Below are positions 40,754-48,765 of a stretch of 64,000 nucleotides of DNA, piece by piece (the first letter of the stretch is position 1; every line of letters starts with the position of its first letter). The notes below the pieces were generated by a model. The model was not told the origin of the DNA and searched no databases. It saw nothing but the letters and a program-made list of their open reading frames with translations. Both the position numbers and the translations under genes were made by a program. Source of the DNA: Pseudidiomarina aquimaris (GTDB taxonomy: Bacteria; Pseudomonadota; Gammaproteobacteria; Enterobacterales; Alteromonadaceae); the NCBI RefSeq assembly GCF_003987395.1, contig NZ_PIPT01000001.1:434001-498000 (forward strand), written 5' to 3'.

Positions 40754-41674
40754 CTAGGCTCGAGGATGATGCGTTGCGTGCAGCTGTTGCAAGCGTTCAC
40801 GCGCCACATGGGTATAGATTTGCGTGGTCGAGAGGTCGCTATGGCCAAGCAACATTTGTAGGACACGTAAGTCGGCACCATGGTTCAACAAATGCGTAGC
40901 GAACGCATGGCGTAAGGTATGTGGCGATAAATGCGAGCGGATATCCGCTTGCTGTGCATAGAACTTGATCCGGTGCCAAAAAGCTTGGCGGGTAAGAGGT
41001 CCGCCGCGGCGGGTAATGAAAACATAATCACTTGGCACTTTGCTGAGCTGCGGCCGTGCCTCTTTACTATAACGCTGTAAATATTCTAGTGCCGTTTCAC
41101 CAAGCGGTACCAATCGTTCCTTGTTACCCTTACCTACCACACGCACCAACTCTTGTTGCAGTGACACTTGGCTATAGGTAAGTTGTGTCAACTCGGTGAC
41201 GCGTAATCCCGTGGCATAGAGGACCTCGAGCATGGCGCGATCACGTAATTGGACTGGGTCGTCTTCTTGCGGCGCATTTAACAGAGCTTCGACCTCGCTC
41301 TCCGCTAGGCTGTGCGGTAATGCTTGCGGTTGTTTCGGCTGCCGTAAGCGCGCGGTCGGATCGTCCATGCATAGACGTTCTTGCACCGCATAAGTATAAA
41401 ACTTTTTCAGGGCACTCAATGCTCGTGCTGTACTGCGCGGCGATAGTCCTTGCTGCCGGCGCCATAGCATGTAGTCCTCGATATCAGTGCTGCGCGCAGC
41501 CAATAATTCAGCCCCCTCACCGCGATGTGCGAGCAAAAACTGCAGGAACTTTTTCAAATCCGTGGCGTAAGCAGCACTGGTATGCGGGCTTACACCTTGC
41601 TTTAGCCACAAGCGATCGAGGAATGTGGCGATAATTTCAGCATGCTTTGTCGACAAAATAGACAACCTGTTCAA
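40754..41674 (-). CDS. xerD: Tyrosine recombinase XerD
   Basis: With XerC, resolves chromosome dimers at dif at the septum under FtsK control. SAM-like N-terminal domain (LDRLWLKQGVSPHTSAAYATDLKKF) and catalytic domain with R158 (ATGLRVTEL), K182 (VVGKGNKERLVP), H252 and R255 (LSPHTLRHAFATHLLNHG), H278 (LGHSDLSTTQ) and Tyr287. The end LQQLHATHHPRA closely matches E. coli XerD, which separates it from XerC. No ATG is available: the frame starts at TTG 41674 (306 residues), with two further TTG codons at residues 4 and 7; an AACAGG precedes the later ones. Exact start uncertain. Confidence 0.94.
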   Translation of the reverse strand: MNRLSILSTKHAEIIATFLDRLWLKQGVSPHTSAAYATDLKKFLQFLLAHRGEGAELLAARSTDIEDYMLWRRQQGLSPRSTARALSALKKFYTYAVQERLCMDDPTARLRQPKQPQALPHSLAESEVEALLNAPQEDDPVQLRDRAMLEVLYATGLRVTELTQLTYSQVSLQQELVRVVGKGNKERLVPLGETALEYLQRYSKEARPQLSKVPSDYVFITRRGGPLTRQAFWHRIKFYAQQADIRSHLSPHTLRHAFATHLLNHGADLRVLQMLLGHSDLSTTQIYTHVARERLQQLHATHHPRA

Positions 41675-41712
41675 AAGGGTCGGAAATAACTACAGCTTTT
41701 ATCATAGCGGGG

Positions 41713-41740
41713 TTTACAGGCTGCCTCAATCTGCTACTAT
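41713..41740 (+). promoter_or_regulatory. Promoter of tRNA-Tyr
   Basis: TTTACA (41713-41718), 16-base spacer, TACTAT (41735-41740), followed by the GC-rich discriminator GCCTGCC usual for stringently controlled stable RNA genes. Start expected about six bases before the mature tRNA. Confidence 0.75.
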
Positions 41741-41752
41741 GCCTGCCTTCGT

Positions 41753-41837
41753 GGAGGGGTTCCCGAGTGGCCAAAGGGATCAGACTGTAAATCTGACGGC
41801 TCAGCCTTCGCAGGTTCGAATCCTGCCCCCTCCACCA
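41753..41837 (+). tRNA. tRNA-Tyr (GTA anticodon)
   Basis: 85-base class II tRNA. Acceptor stem GGAGGGG (41753-41759) pairs with CCCCTCC (41827-41833), CCA is encoded, anticodon GTA is at 41787-41789 in the CAGACTGTAAATCTG arm, a long variable arm follows (CGGCTCAGCCTTCG region), and the T arm is CAGGTTCGAATCCTG. Very close to E. coli tRNA-Tyr. Single copy here. A T-run directly follows the CCA end. Confidence 0.97.
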
Positions 41838-41852
41838 TTTTTCTTCTGCAAA

Positions 41853-42824
41853 TTACCACTCCAACACCAGTTTTCCACGTGTCTCATTACGACGCATTTG
41901 CGCCAATGCTTGGTCCATTTCAGCGATCGGATAAACCTTTTCGACCATCACCTGACAACTGCCACTGCTCAATAATGGCCACAGATGTTGTTCAAGCGCA
42001 CGCATGATCCGTGCTTTCACTGGCAACGGCTGGTTGCGTAAGGTACTTCCTTGGATGCGCTGACGCTTCATGAGCAGGCGCCCAGCGTCAATGGTTGCCT
42101 CTCTTCCGCCCATTAAGCCTAACACTACAATGCGCCCATCGAGGTTCAAGACCTGTTGATCTTGGGGCAGATAATCACCGGCGACAGGGTCGATAATAAC
42201 GTCCGCACCGCCCCACTCTTTGACCGCGTTGACAAAACTACCGTGCTGTCGATTCCACCCGCGTTCAGCACCGAGTCTCTGACAAAAGACGATTTTGTCA
42301 TCACTACCGGCGGTTACAAAAACCGGATTTTGATTGTGCTTGGCCAACTGCAAGGCTGCCAAGGCAACGCTACTGGCCCCAGCATGCAGTAATAAACGCT
42401 CGTGCGGCTGTAGGGCGGCGACTTCATAGAGGTTAAACCAAGCCGTGGCAAAGGCTTCGCAAATGGCCGCCCCTTGCGCGAGTGACAGACCTCTCGGGAG
42501 CTTGGCCACTTGCTGCTCACTGACCACCACATGATCCGCATAACCGCCAGCGGCAAGTAACGCGCACACCTCGTCACCGGGTTGCAAACGACTCACTGCG
42601 GGTCCTGTCGCGATCACCGTCCCGCTCGCTTCCAAACCTAGGATCTCAGATGCGCCCGGAGGTGGCGGGTAATGACCTGCTAATTGCATAAGATCCGCAC
42701 GATTCAAACCACTGTGCGAAATTGCAATCACCACCTCATCAGCCTCAGGTACTGCATATTCAAAGCTCACTTGCTGTGGCTGTCCATCTGCGGCACGGAA
42801 ACCTATTGCGGTGCGTTTACTCAT
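41853..42824 (-). CDS. Zinc-independent quinone oxidoreductase, MDR superfamily
   Basis: Medium-chain dehydrogenase/reductase of the NAD(P)H quinone oxidoreductase (PIG3-like) group, expected to reduce quinones or enals with NADPH. The N-terminal GroES-like half has HSGLNRADLMQLAGHYPPPPGASEILGLEASGTV, lacking the catalytic zinc cysteines of alcohol dehydrogenases. The nucleotide-binding loop is unusual: HAGASSVALAALQLAK at about residues 147-162 where relatives have HAGASGVGLAAIQLAK, so two glycines are replaced by Ser and Ala. 323 residues. It ends 15 bases before tRNA-Tyr (tail to tail) and may be co-transcribed with the upstream pirin gene, 19 bases away. Confidence 0.85.
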   Translation of the reverse strand: MSKRTAIGFRAADGQPQQVSFEYAVPEADEVVIAISHSGLNRADLMQLAGHYPPPPGASEILGLEASGTVIATGPAVSRLQPGDEVCALLAAGGYADHVVVSEQQVAKLPRGLSLAQGAAICEAFATAWFNLYEVAALQPHERLLLHAGASSVALAALQLAKHNQNPVFVTAGSDDKIVFCQRLGAERGWNRQHGSFVNAVKEWGGADVIIDPVAGDYLPQDQQVLNLDGRIVVLGLMGGREATIDAGRLLMKRQRIQGSTLRNQPLPVKARIMRALEQHLWPLLSSGSCQVMVEKVYPIAEMDQALAQMRRNETRGKLVLEW

Positions 42825-42843
42825 ACTTGGTCTTTTACCTCAC

Positions 42844-43674
42844 TTAAGTTGTCGTCGTCAGGCGTCCACGTTGATAATCGTTAATCGCCTGTTCAATCTC
42901 GGCCTGAGTATTCATCACGAAGGGCCCATATTGGGCAATGGGTTCGCCAATCGGTTCGGCCGCCAAGAGCAGCATGCCAGCCTCACCCTTCGAGCGCAAC
43001 GTCAGTTCTGCAGCGGGCGCCAGACGCACCAGTTCACCGCGCTGTAATAAGCTATCATTGAGCTCAACTTCACCTTGATAAACATAGGCCAAGCGCGTTT
43101 GTTGCGAAACTTTACCTTGTTGCCATGCCGCGGCTTCGCTAAAACGCAGATCGTACATTTCGAACTGTTGCTCTTGCTGTTGAATCGGCCCTTGTTGGCC
43201 TTGATAGCTCCCCGCAACCACCCGTAGCGTGAGGCCGTCCAGTGCAACTTCAGGGATCTTATCAGCAGGATAATCGGCCCATTCTGCCGGGCTCATCTTA
43301 TCTTTTGCGGGCAGATTCAACCACAATTGGAAGCCCCACATGAGGCCTTCTTCTTGTTTGGGCATTTCCGCGTGAATAATGCCACGTGCAGCCTTCATCC
43401 ATTGCGCGCCGCCACTTTCCACCACGCCGGTGTTGCCCACTGAATCCTTGTGTTCCATACGTCCCGCGAGCATATAAGTTAACGTCACAAAGCCACGATG
43501 CGGATGCGGCGGAAAACCCGCGATATAGTCATTCGGATCGTCAGAACGAAACTCATCCAACATTAAAAACGGATCTTGGTAACGTAAGCTCGGTTGATTA
43601 ATAATCCGCGTTAGTTTTACCCCAGCGCCGTCTTGCGCCGGCATGCCACGATGTCGCGTTAAAATAGCTTTCAT
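42844..43674 (-). CDS. Pirin family protein
   Basis: Bicupin protein related to human pirin and E. coli YhhW; bacterial members bind iron and some have quercetin 2,3-dioxygenase activity, but the physiological role is unclear. The metal site is complete: H57 and H59 in FPPHPHRGFVTLTYML, H101 and E103 in ARGIIHAEMP. 276 residues with a second cupin from about residue 170. Its start overlaps the yqjG stop by 4 bases (ATGA), so they are translated together; the quinone oxidoreductase gene follows. Confidence 0.9.
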   Translation of the reverse strand: MKAILTRHRGMPAQDGAGVKLTRIINQPSLRYQDPFLMLDEFRSDDPNDYIAGFPPHPHRGFVTLTYMLAGRMEHKDSVGNTGVVESGGAQWMKAARGIIHAEMPKQEEGLMWGFQLWLNLPAKDKMSPAEWADYPADKIPEVALDGLTLRVVAGSYQGQQGPIQQQEQQFEMYDLRFSEAAAWQQGKVSQQTRLAYVYQGEVELNDSLLQRGELVRLAPAAELTLRSKGEAGMLLLAAEPIGEPIAQYGPFVMNTQAEIEQAINDYQRGRLTTTT

Positions 43675-44636
43675 AACACTTCTCCTCGCTGATGGGGCGC
43701 AGTGAAGTCAAGCGCCGGTCCTTTTGGCACAATCTGGGTCGGATTAATCATGGTGTGGCTGCCATAATAGTGCTTTTTAATATGATCCATTACCACGGTA
43801 TCTGCGACGCCAGGCACTTGATATAAAGCCCGTACGTAGTCCCACAAAGCTGGGTAATCAACGATACGGCGCTGATTCGTTTTAAAGTGGCTATGGTAGA
43901 CCGCATCAAATCGCACCAAGGTGGTGAACAAACGCCAGTCCGCCTCTGTTACTCGGTCGCCGGCAAGAAAACGTTGCTGTTGCAGCCGCTCCTCAAGCTT
44001 ATCGAGCGTCCCAAACAACGCAGTAAAGGCTTCTTCATAAGCGTCTTGTTGCGTTGCAAAACCGCACTTATAAACGCCATTGTTGACGTTGTCATAGACT
44101 TCGTCATTCACGCTATCAATAACTTCATGAAGGTCGCTCGGATAAAAATCCAAGTGATTTCCCGTGAGATCATTGAAAGCGCTATTGAGCATCCGAATGA
44201 TATCGGCTGACTCATTGCTGACAATCGTCTGTTTTTGTTTGTCCCAAAGCACCGGCACTGTCACGCGGCCACTGTAGTTTGGATCTGCTTTTAAATAAAG
44301 CTGATACAGAAAGTCAAAGCCGTAAAGCGGGTCATGCAACGCATGCTGTTTATCCGCCGCAAATTCCCAGCCGTTCTCCAACATCAACGGCTCAACCGCA
44401 GAGACGCTAATATGCTCCTCAAGCCCTTTCAGTTTACGAAAAATAAGCGTCCGATGCGCCCACGGGCAAGCATAGGACACATACAAGTGATAGCGCCCAC
44501 TCTCGGCGGGAAATTCGGCGTCTGCCGCGTTGCTTAACCAATTGCGGAACTGCGCAGCACTGCGCTCAAAGCGCCCGCCATGTTTCTCGGTGTCGTACCA
44601 TTTGTCCTGCCACTTGCCATCAACTAATAAACCCAT
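43671..44636 (-). CDS. yqjG: Glutathionyl-hydroquinone reductase
   Basis: Xi-class glutathione transferase that reduces glutathionyl-hydroquinones. The catalytic Cys is in VSYACPWAHRTL (residue 57 from the chosen start), with the conserved VPVLWDKQKQTIVSNESADIIRM and the C-terminal helical domain with LTGD-like LAGDRVTEADWRLFTTLVRFDAVY. I choose the ATG at 44636 (321 residues), five bases after GAGG and matching E. coli YqjG (328); a GTG two codons earlier overlaps the ribosome site. A -10-like TATACT about 30 bases upstream (44667-44672, minus strand) suggests the group starts here. Confidence 0.93.
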   Translation of the reverse strand: MGLLVDGKWQDKWYDTEKHGGRFERSAAQFRNWLSNAADAEFPAESGRYHLYVSYACPWAHRTLIFRKLKGLEEHISVSAVEPLMLENGWEFAADKQHALHDPLYGFDFLYQLYLKADPNYSGRVTVPVLWDKQKQTIVSNESADIIRMLNSAFNDLTGNHLDFYPSDLHEVIDSVNDEVYDNVNNGVYKCGFATQQDAYEEAFTALFGTLDKLEERLQQQRFLAGDRVTEADWRLFTTLVRFDAVYHSHFKTNQRRIVDYPALWDYVRALYQVPGVADTVVMDHIKKHYYGSHTMINPTQIVPKGPALDFTAPHQRGEVL

Positions 44637-44735
44637 GTTCACCTCTAAATTGTGAATGATGAGTGAAGTATAGGAGTTATCAAATCGGATGATTAGTGCT
44701 TTTTTACGGAGTTATTTTTCGATATTTTAGAATGG

Positions 44736-45881
44736 TTAGCGCGTCGCCAACTCAAGCGCGACCTTCGCGCTTACGGCATCGGCATCCCGCTGAAGGCGAT
44801 GATGTAAGCTACGAAAACGTTCAATTAAGTGGCCATCATCGGCGGCAGCAAGTTGCTTTTCCAAGGCATTTGCTAAAGCCTCTGGCGTCACTTCATGCTG
44901 CACCAGTTCCGGCACCAGTTCGGTATCAGCGAGTAAATTCGGTAGACTGAAAAACTTCGCCTTAAACATGCGCTTAATCAGTTGGTAACTTAACCAGTTA
45001 AAGCGATAGGCGACCACCATCGGCCGTTTGATTAACATCGCTTCAAGTGTCACAGTCCCCGAAGTTAATAATAATGCATCTGCCGCAGCCATTGCGCTAC
45101 GCGACTTGCCGTCTATCAAGGTTAAGGGGAGTTCTGGTGCAAGCTCACGCTGTAACGCACGAAATTGCTCGGCCCGTGCCGTGGAAATCATCGGGCTGAT
45201 AAACTTTGCCTGCGGATGACGTTGATGAAATTCTTGCGCCGCAGCCAGGAACACCGGGCCAAGCCTTGCTATTTCGCCACTGCGACTCCCCGGCAGTAGG
45301 GCCACCGTAAAGTCGTCCGCTAGCCCAAGCTCAGCGCGCGCGTCGGCTTTAGGCCATTGCATCGGGATGGTGTCGGCAAGTGGATGACCGACAAACGTTG
45401 CAGGCAAACCGTGCTGGTCATAAAAACTTTTCTCAAAAGGCAGCAAACAGAGCACGTGATCGACACTGGCTTTGATGCCCTTAATTCGTCCTTGACGCCA
45501 CGCCCACACACTAGGACTGACATAGTGCATGGTCGGAATACCCTGAGCCTTGAGACGCTTAGCAATCGGCAAATTGAAATCCGGTGCGTCAATCCCGATA
45601 AATACCGCCGGACGCTTGGCAAGAAGGGTTGTAATGATATGCTTTCGATGACGCAGTAAGGTTGGTAAGCGCCCTACTACTTCTGCAATACCCATGACCG
45701 CAAGATCTTCCATCGGCACTAGACTGGTTAGCCCCTCAGCAGCCATCAGCGGTCCGCCCACGCCAATAAACTCGACCTCGCCGTGTTGCTCACGCAAGGC
45801 ACGCATCAAACCAGAGCCTAGCAGATCACCGGAGTGTTCACCTGCCAATAAAGCAACAGTCAAAGGCTTTGATGCATGCAT
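44736..45881 (-). CDS. lpxB: Lipid-A-disaccharide synthase
   Basis: Glycosyltransferase joining lipid X and UDP-2,3-diacylglucosamine to lipid A disaccharide. The N-terminal VALLAGEHSGDLLGSGLMRALRE, the IGIDAPDFNLPIAKRLKAQGIPTMHYVSPSVWAWRQGRIKGIK segment, LLPGSRSGEIARL and LLTSGTVTLEAMLIKRPMVVAYRFN are hallmarks of LpxB. 381 residues (E. coli 382). Last gene of the minus-strand lpx cluster; it follows lpxA after 28 bases. No clear terminator is seen between it and yqjG. Confidence 0.96.
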   Translation of the reverse strand: MHASKPLTVALLAGEHSGDLLGSGLMRALREQHGEVEFIGVGGPLMAAEGLTSLVPMEDLAVMGIAEVVGRLPTLLRHRKHIITTLLAKRPAVFIGIDAPDFNLPIAKRLKAQGIPTMHYVSPSVWAWRQGRIKGIKASVDHVLCLLPFEKSFYDQHGLPATFVGHPLADTIPMQWPKADARAELGLADDFTVALLPGSRSGEIARLGPVFLAAAQEFHQRHPQAKFISPMISTARAEQFRALQRELAPELPLTLIDGKSRSAMAAADALLLTSGTVTLEAMLIKRPMVVAYRFNWLSYQLIKRMFKAKFFSLPNLLADTELVPELVQHEVTPEALANALEKQLAAADDGHLIERFRSLHHRLQRDADAVSAKVALELATR

Positions 45882-45909
45882 AGTCGGTGCGTCGTTATTT
45901 AGTCAGGAG

Positions 45910-46674
45910 TTAGCGAATGATGCCGCGCGAGCTGTTCTGCACAAAGTGGATCAGTTCGTTAAGCTCAGGCGCCTGCCAGCTTTCCATCTCCGCCACAGCT
46001 TCATCTATGGTCAAACCTTTACGGTACAGAGTTTTGAAAGCGCGTTTGATATGCATGATGGCTTCTTTACTGAATCCGCGACGCTTCAAACCTTCACTAT
46101 TAATCGTACGTGGCACCGCGTTATGCCCTTGCGCCATAATATAGGGAGGAATGTCTTGCACCACCACAGAATTCACTGCGGTGAACGCGTGGGCACCAAT
46201 ATGACAAAATTGATGCACGCCGGTAAAGCCACCAAGAATGGCCCAGTCGCCAACATACACATGGCCAGCCAAAGTGGTATTGTTCGCCAGAATGATGTTA
46301 TCGCCGACCATGCAGTCATGCGCCACGTGCACGTAGGCCATCAACAGGTTATTGCTGCCAAGCTTGGTCAGCCCCTGATCTTGCACAGTGCCTCGATGAA
46401 TCGTCACGCATTCACGGATGATATTGTTATCACCAATCTCCAGCCGCGTGGGCTCGCCATTGTATTTCTTATCTTGGCAATCCTCACCCACCGAAGCGAA
46501 TTGGTAAATTTTATTGCCTTTGCCTAAGACCGTTGGGCCTTTAAGTACCACATGTGGGCCAATCCAACAGTCATCGCCAATCACTACATCAGGCCCTACA
46601 ATACTGTAGGGGCCAATCTCGACGTTGTTACCGATAACTGCTTTATCATCAATGATCGCTGTAGGATGAATCAC
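45910..46674 (-). CDS. lpxA: UDP-N-acetylglucosamine acyltransferase LpxA
   Basis: First enzyme of lipid A synthesis, moving a 3-hydroxyacyl group from ACP to UDP-GlcNAc. Left-handed beta-helix of hexapeptide repeats from residue 2 on ([22 protein letters not shown]...), with the catalytic His119 in AYVHVAHDC, and a C-terminal helical part ([24 protein letters not shown]). 254 residues (E. coli 262). The start is GTG, directly after the fabZ TAA stop. Chain-length specificity cannot be read with confidence. Confidence 0.96.
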   Translation of the reverse strand: MIHPTAIIDDKAVIGNNVEIGPYSIVGPDVVIGDDCWIGPHVVLKGPTVLGKGNKIYQFASVGEDCQDKKYNGEPTRLEIGDNNIIRECVTIHRGTVQDQGLTKLGSNNLLMAYVHVAHDCMVGDNIILANNTTLAGHVYVGDWAILGGFTGVHQFCHIGAHAFTAVNSVVVQDIPPYIMAQGHNAVPRTINSEGLKRRGFSKEAIMHIKRAFKTLYRKGLTIDEAVAEMESWQAPELNELIHFVQNSSRGIIR

Positions 46675-47130
46675 TTAAGTTTCTCTTCTTGCGCAAATGA
46701 TATCGGCACTGCAGGCGAGTTCACCCGCGACTTCAGCACGCCCTTTAAACACCCAAATACCGCGGCGTTCTTTTTCAAAGCTAACATGCAAGTCAAGTTG
46801 ATCGCCTGGTATAACTTGCCGCTTAAAGCGCGCATTATCAATGCCTGCGAACAAGTATAGGTCATTGCTGCCTGGCTTGCTTTCAGTGATTTTAAAACCT
46901 AGCAAACCCGCAGCCTGAGCGAGCGCTTCAAGAATTAAAACACCTGGAAAAATTGGGTTGCCTGGAAAGTGCCCATTGAATAGGTCTTCGTTCACACTGA
47001 TGTTCTTAACAGCATGAATGTGTTTTTCAGCGTCACAACTCACCACTTTGTCGACCAATAAGAACGGGTAACGATGGGGCAATAAACGCATAATTTCATG
47101 AATGTTAAAGGCGGAGTCAGATGCTGACAA
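46675..47130 (-). CDS. fabZ: 3-hydroxyacyl-[ACP] dehydratase FabZ
   Basis: Dehydrates beta-hydroxyacyl-ACP in fatty acid synthesis, competing with LpxA for the same 3-hydroxyacyl-ACP pool. Hot-dog fold with H54 in [13 protein letters not shown] and E68 in [12 protein letters not shown], and [19 protein letters not shown]. 151 residues. The start is TTG at 47130, supported by GGAG eight bases upstream. It abuts lpxA, the standard lpxD-fabZ-lpxA-lpxB order. Confidence 0.96.
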   Translation of the reverse strand: MSASDSAFNIHEIMRLLPHRYPFLLVDKVVSCDAEKHIHAVKNISVNEDLFNGHFPGNPIFPGVLILEALAQAAGLLGFKITESKPGSNDLYLFAGIDNARFKRQVIPGDQLDLHVSFEKERRGIWVFKGRAEVAGELACSADIICARRET

Positions 47131-47180
47131 AATTTCATCTCCGTAGCTGATGCGGTCGCCAAATACGACCGCTGAGAAGC

Positions 47181-48200
47181 TTAATCGCTAAGTTTTTTCT
47201 CGATTTTCTTCACTCGTTGGAAGAGATCGTCAAGCTGGCGGTAACGGGCTCCATTACGTCGCCACTCTCGATGCGGTGCCGCTGGAATCCCTGACGCATA
47301 AACGCCCGGCTCACTGATCGCTTTAATCACCATCGAGAAACCACTGATCTGCACATCATCGCAGATTTCAATGTGACCGTTAATGGCCGTTGCGCCGCCG
47401 ATGAGGCAGCGTTTACCGATACGGCAACTGCCCGCAAGTACAGTACAACCGGCAATGGCAGTATCTTCATCAATGAAAACATTATGTGCGATTTGACACT
47501 GATTATCGATGATACAACCACTGGAAATGACGGTGTCATCTAAGGCACCTCGATCAACGGTCGTATTGGCGCCGATCTCGACCCGGTCATGTATGACCAC
47601 ACGACCTAATTGTGGAATTTTAATCCACTTGCCTTGTTCATTGGCCCAACCAAAGCCATCAGCGCCAATGACCGCACCGCTGTGCAGCAAGCAATCCGCG
47701 CCAATAACGCAGTCATGATAGATCACGACCTGCTGCCATACCTTCGTATTTGCACCAATGCGGACGCCAGGTCCAATGTAACAACCTGCACCAATTTGCA
47801 CGTTATCACCTAGCTCGACATTTTCGCTTATTACGGCCAAAGGACCAATTGCGACATTCTCGCCGAGCTGTGCCGACGATGCTACTTTCGCTGATGCATC
47901 AATTTCAGTTGCCGCTGCGGGTGTGGTGTCGAGTTGCTGCGCAACTTTAGCGAAACCGGCATACGGGTTCGGCGTAACCAACGCCGCCAAGCCTTCTGGT
48001 AATTCCACATTGGGCGCGACAATCACTGCACTCGCTTGGGTGCTATCCAACTGGGCGCGATATTTTTCGTTGGCTAAAAACGCAATTTGCCCCGACTGAG
48101 CCGAGGCAAGCGTTGCAACGCCAGTAATAGGTTGTTGCCCATCACCGACAACTTCGGCGTCAATGACTGACGCCAGTTGTTGCAATGTCATGGTTTGCAT
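47181..48200 (-). CDS. lpxD: UDP-3-O-acylglucosamine N-acyltransferase LpxD
   Basis: Third step of lipid A synthesis: N-acylation of UDP-3-O-acylglucosamine. N-terminal uridine-binding domain (about residues 20-100, [23 protein letters not shown]), then hexapeptide-repeat beta-helix (about 105-300) with the catalytic His in [13 protein letters not shown], and a C-terminal coiled helix ([18 protein letters not shown]). 339 residues (E. coli 341). Only 5 bases separate it from skp. The gap to fabZ (about 50 bases) shows nothing distinct. Confidence 0.96.
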   Translation of the reverse strand: MQTMTLQQLASVIDAEVVGDGQQPITGVATLASAQSGQIAFLANEKYRAQLDSTQASAVIVAPNVELPEGLAALVTPNPYAGFAKVAQQLDTTPAAATEIDASAKVASSAQLGENVAIGPLAVISENVELGDNVQIGAGCYIGPGVRIGANTKVWQQVVIYHDCVIGADCLLHSGAVIGADGFGWANEQGKWIKIPQLGRVVIHDRVEIGANTTVDRGALDDTVISSGCIIDNQCQIAHNVFIDEDTAIAGCTVLAGSCRIGKRCLIGGATAINGHIEICDDVQISGFSMVIKAISEPGVYASGIPAAPHREWRRNGARYRQLDDLFQRVKKIEKKLSD

Positions 48201-48205
48201 TCGAC

Positions 48206-48721
48206 TTAGTTTCCACCTGTCATTTTTGCAACCACTTCGTCAGTCAAGTTCAGGCTTTCACCTGCATACAATACTGACTGGCTGTTAAGTACGAGATCAA
48301 AGCCTTCAGCTTGCGCAACTTGTTGTGCGATTTGGAAAACTTCACGCATTAGTTTGTTGCGTTCTTCATTACCACGACGCTCGTTGTCTTCTTGGAAGGC
48401 ACGCGCTTTCATCTGGTATTGGGTTTCCAACATTTCCATTTCACGTTGTAAATCACGACGCTCTGATGGAGACATGATTTGCGCATCACGCTCAGCTTTC
48501 TCGCTTAACGCTTGCATATCGCTACGCATTTTCTCTAATTCGCTGATGCGGCCAGAAAACTCTTCTTGCAAACGGTTAGAAAGTTCCTGTACCTGTGGCA
48601 ACTGTTGCAAGACAGTTTGCATGTCCACAAAACCAACTTTCTGTTGAGCTTCAGCTGCATTCGCAAACATTGAGGTAGCAAGCACTGCCGCTGCTACTGT
48701 GGTTTTCATTAATGCTTTCAC
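48206..48721 (-). CDS. skp: Periplasmic chaperone Skp (OmpH)
   Basis: Trimeric chaperone that carries unfolded outer-membrane proteins to the BAM complex. Sec signal peptide ([19 protein letters not shown], cleaved before QQKVGFVDM) then a short core and long coiled-coil arms (about residues 55-135, [22 protein letters not shown]...). I choose the GTG at 48721 (171 residues) because AGGAG lies seven bases upstream and the signal peptide then has a normal length; the ATG four codons downstream is the main alternative. Lies between bamA and lpxD, as in E. coli. Confidence 0.92.
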   Translation of the reverse strand: MKALMKTTVAAAVLATSMFANAAEAQQKVGFVDMQTVLQQLPQVQELSNRLQEEFSGRISELEKMRSDMQALSEKAERDAQIMSPSERRDLQREMEMLETQYQMKARAFQEDNERRGNEERNKLMREVFQIAQQVAQAEGFDLVLNSQSVLYAGESLNLTDEVVAKMTGGN

Positions 48722-48765
48722 GTAACTACTCCTGTTATTCATAAATTCGGGCACGACTATTGATT

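Noticed and set aside
41753-41837. tRNA-Tyr as an integration (att) site beside xerD
   Set aside because: No partial repeat of the tRNA 3' end is seen nearby, and the flanking genes are ordinary core genes.
45694-46527. 277-residue plus-strand open frame across lpxB-lpxA
   Set aside because: It is antisense to two clear lpx genes, has no recognisable domains and no ribosome site; it is a shadow frame.
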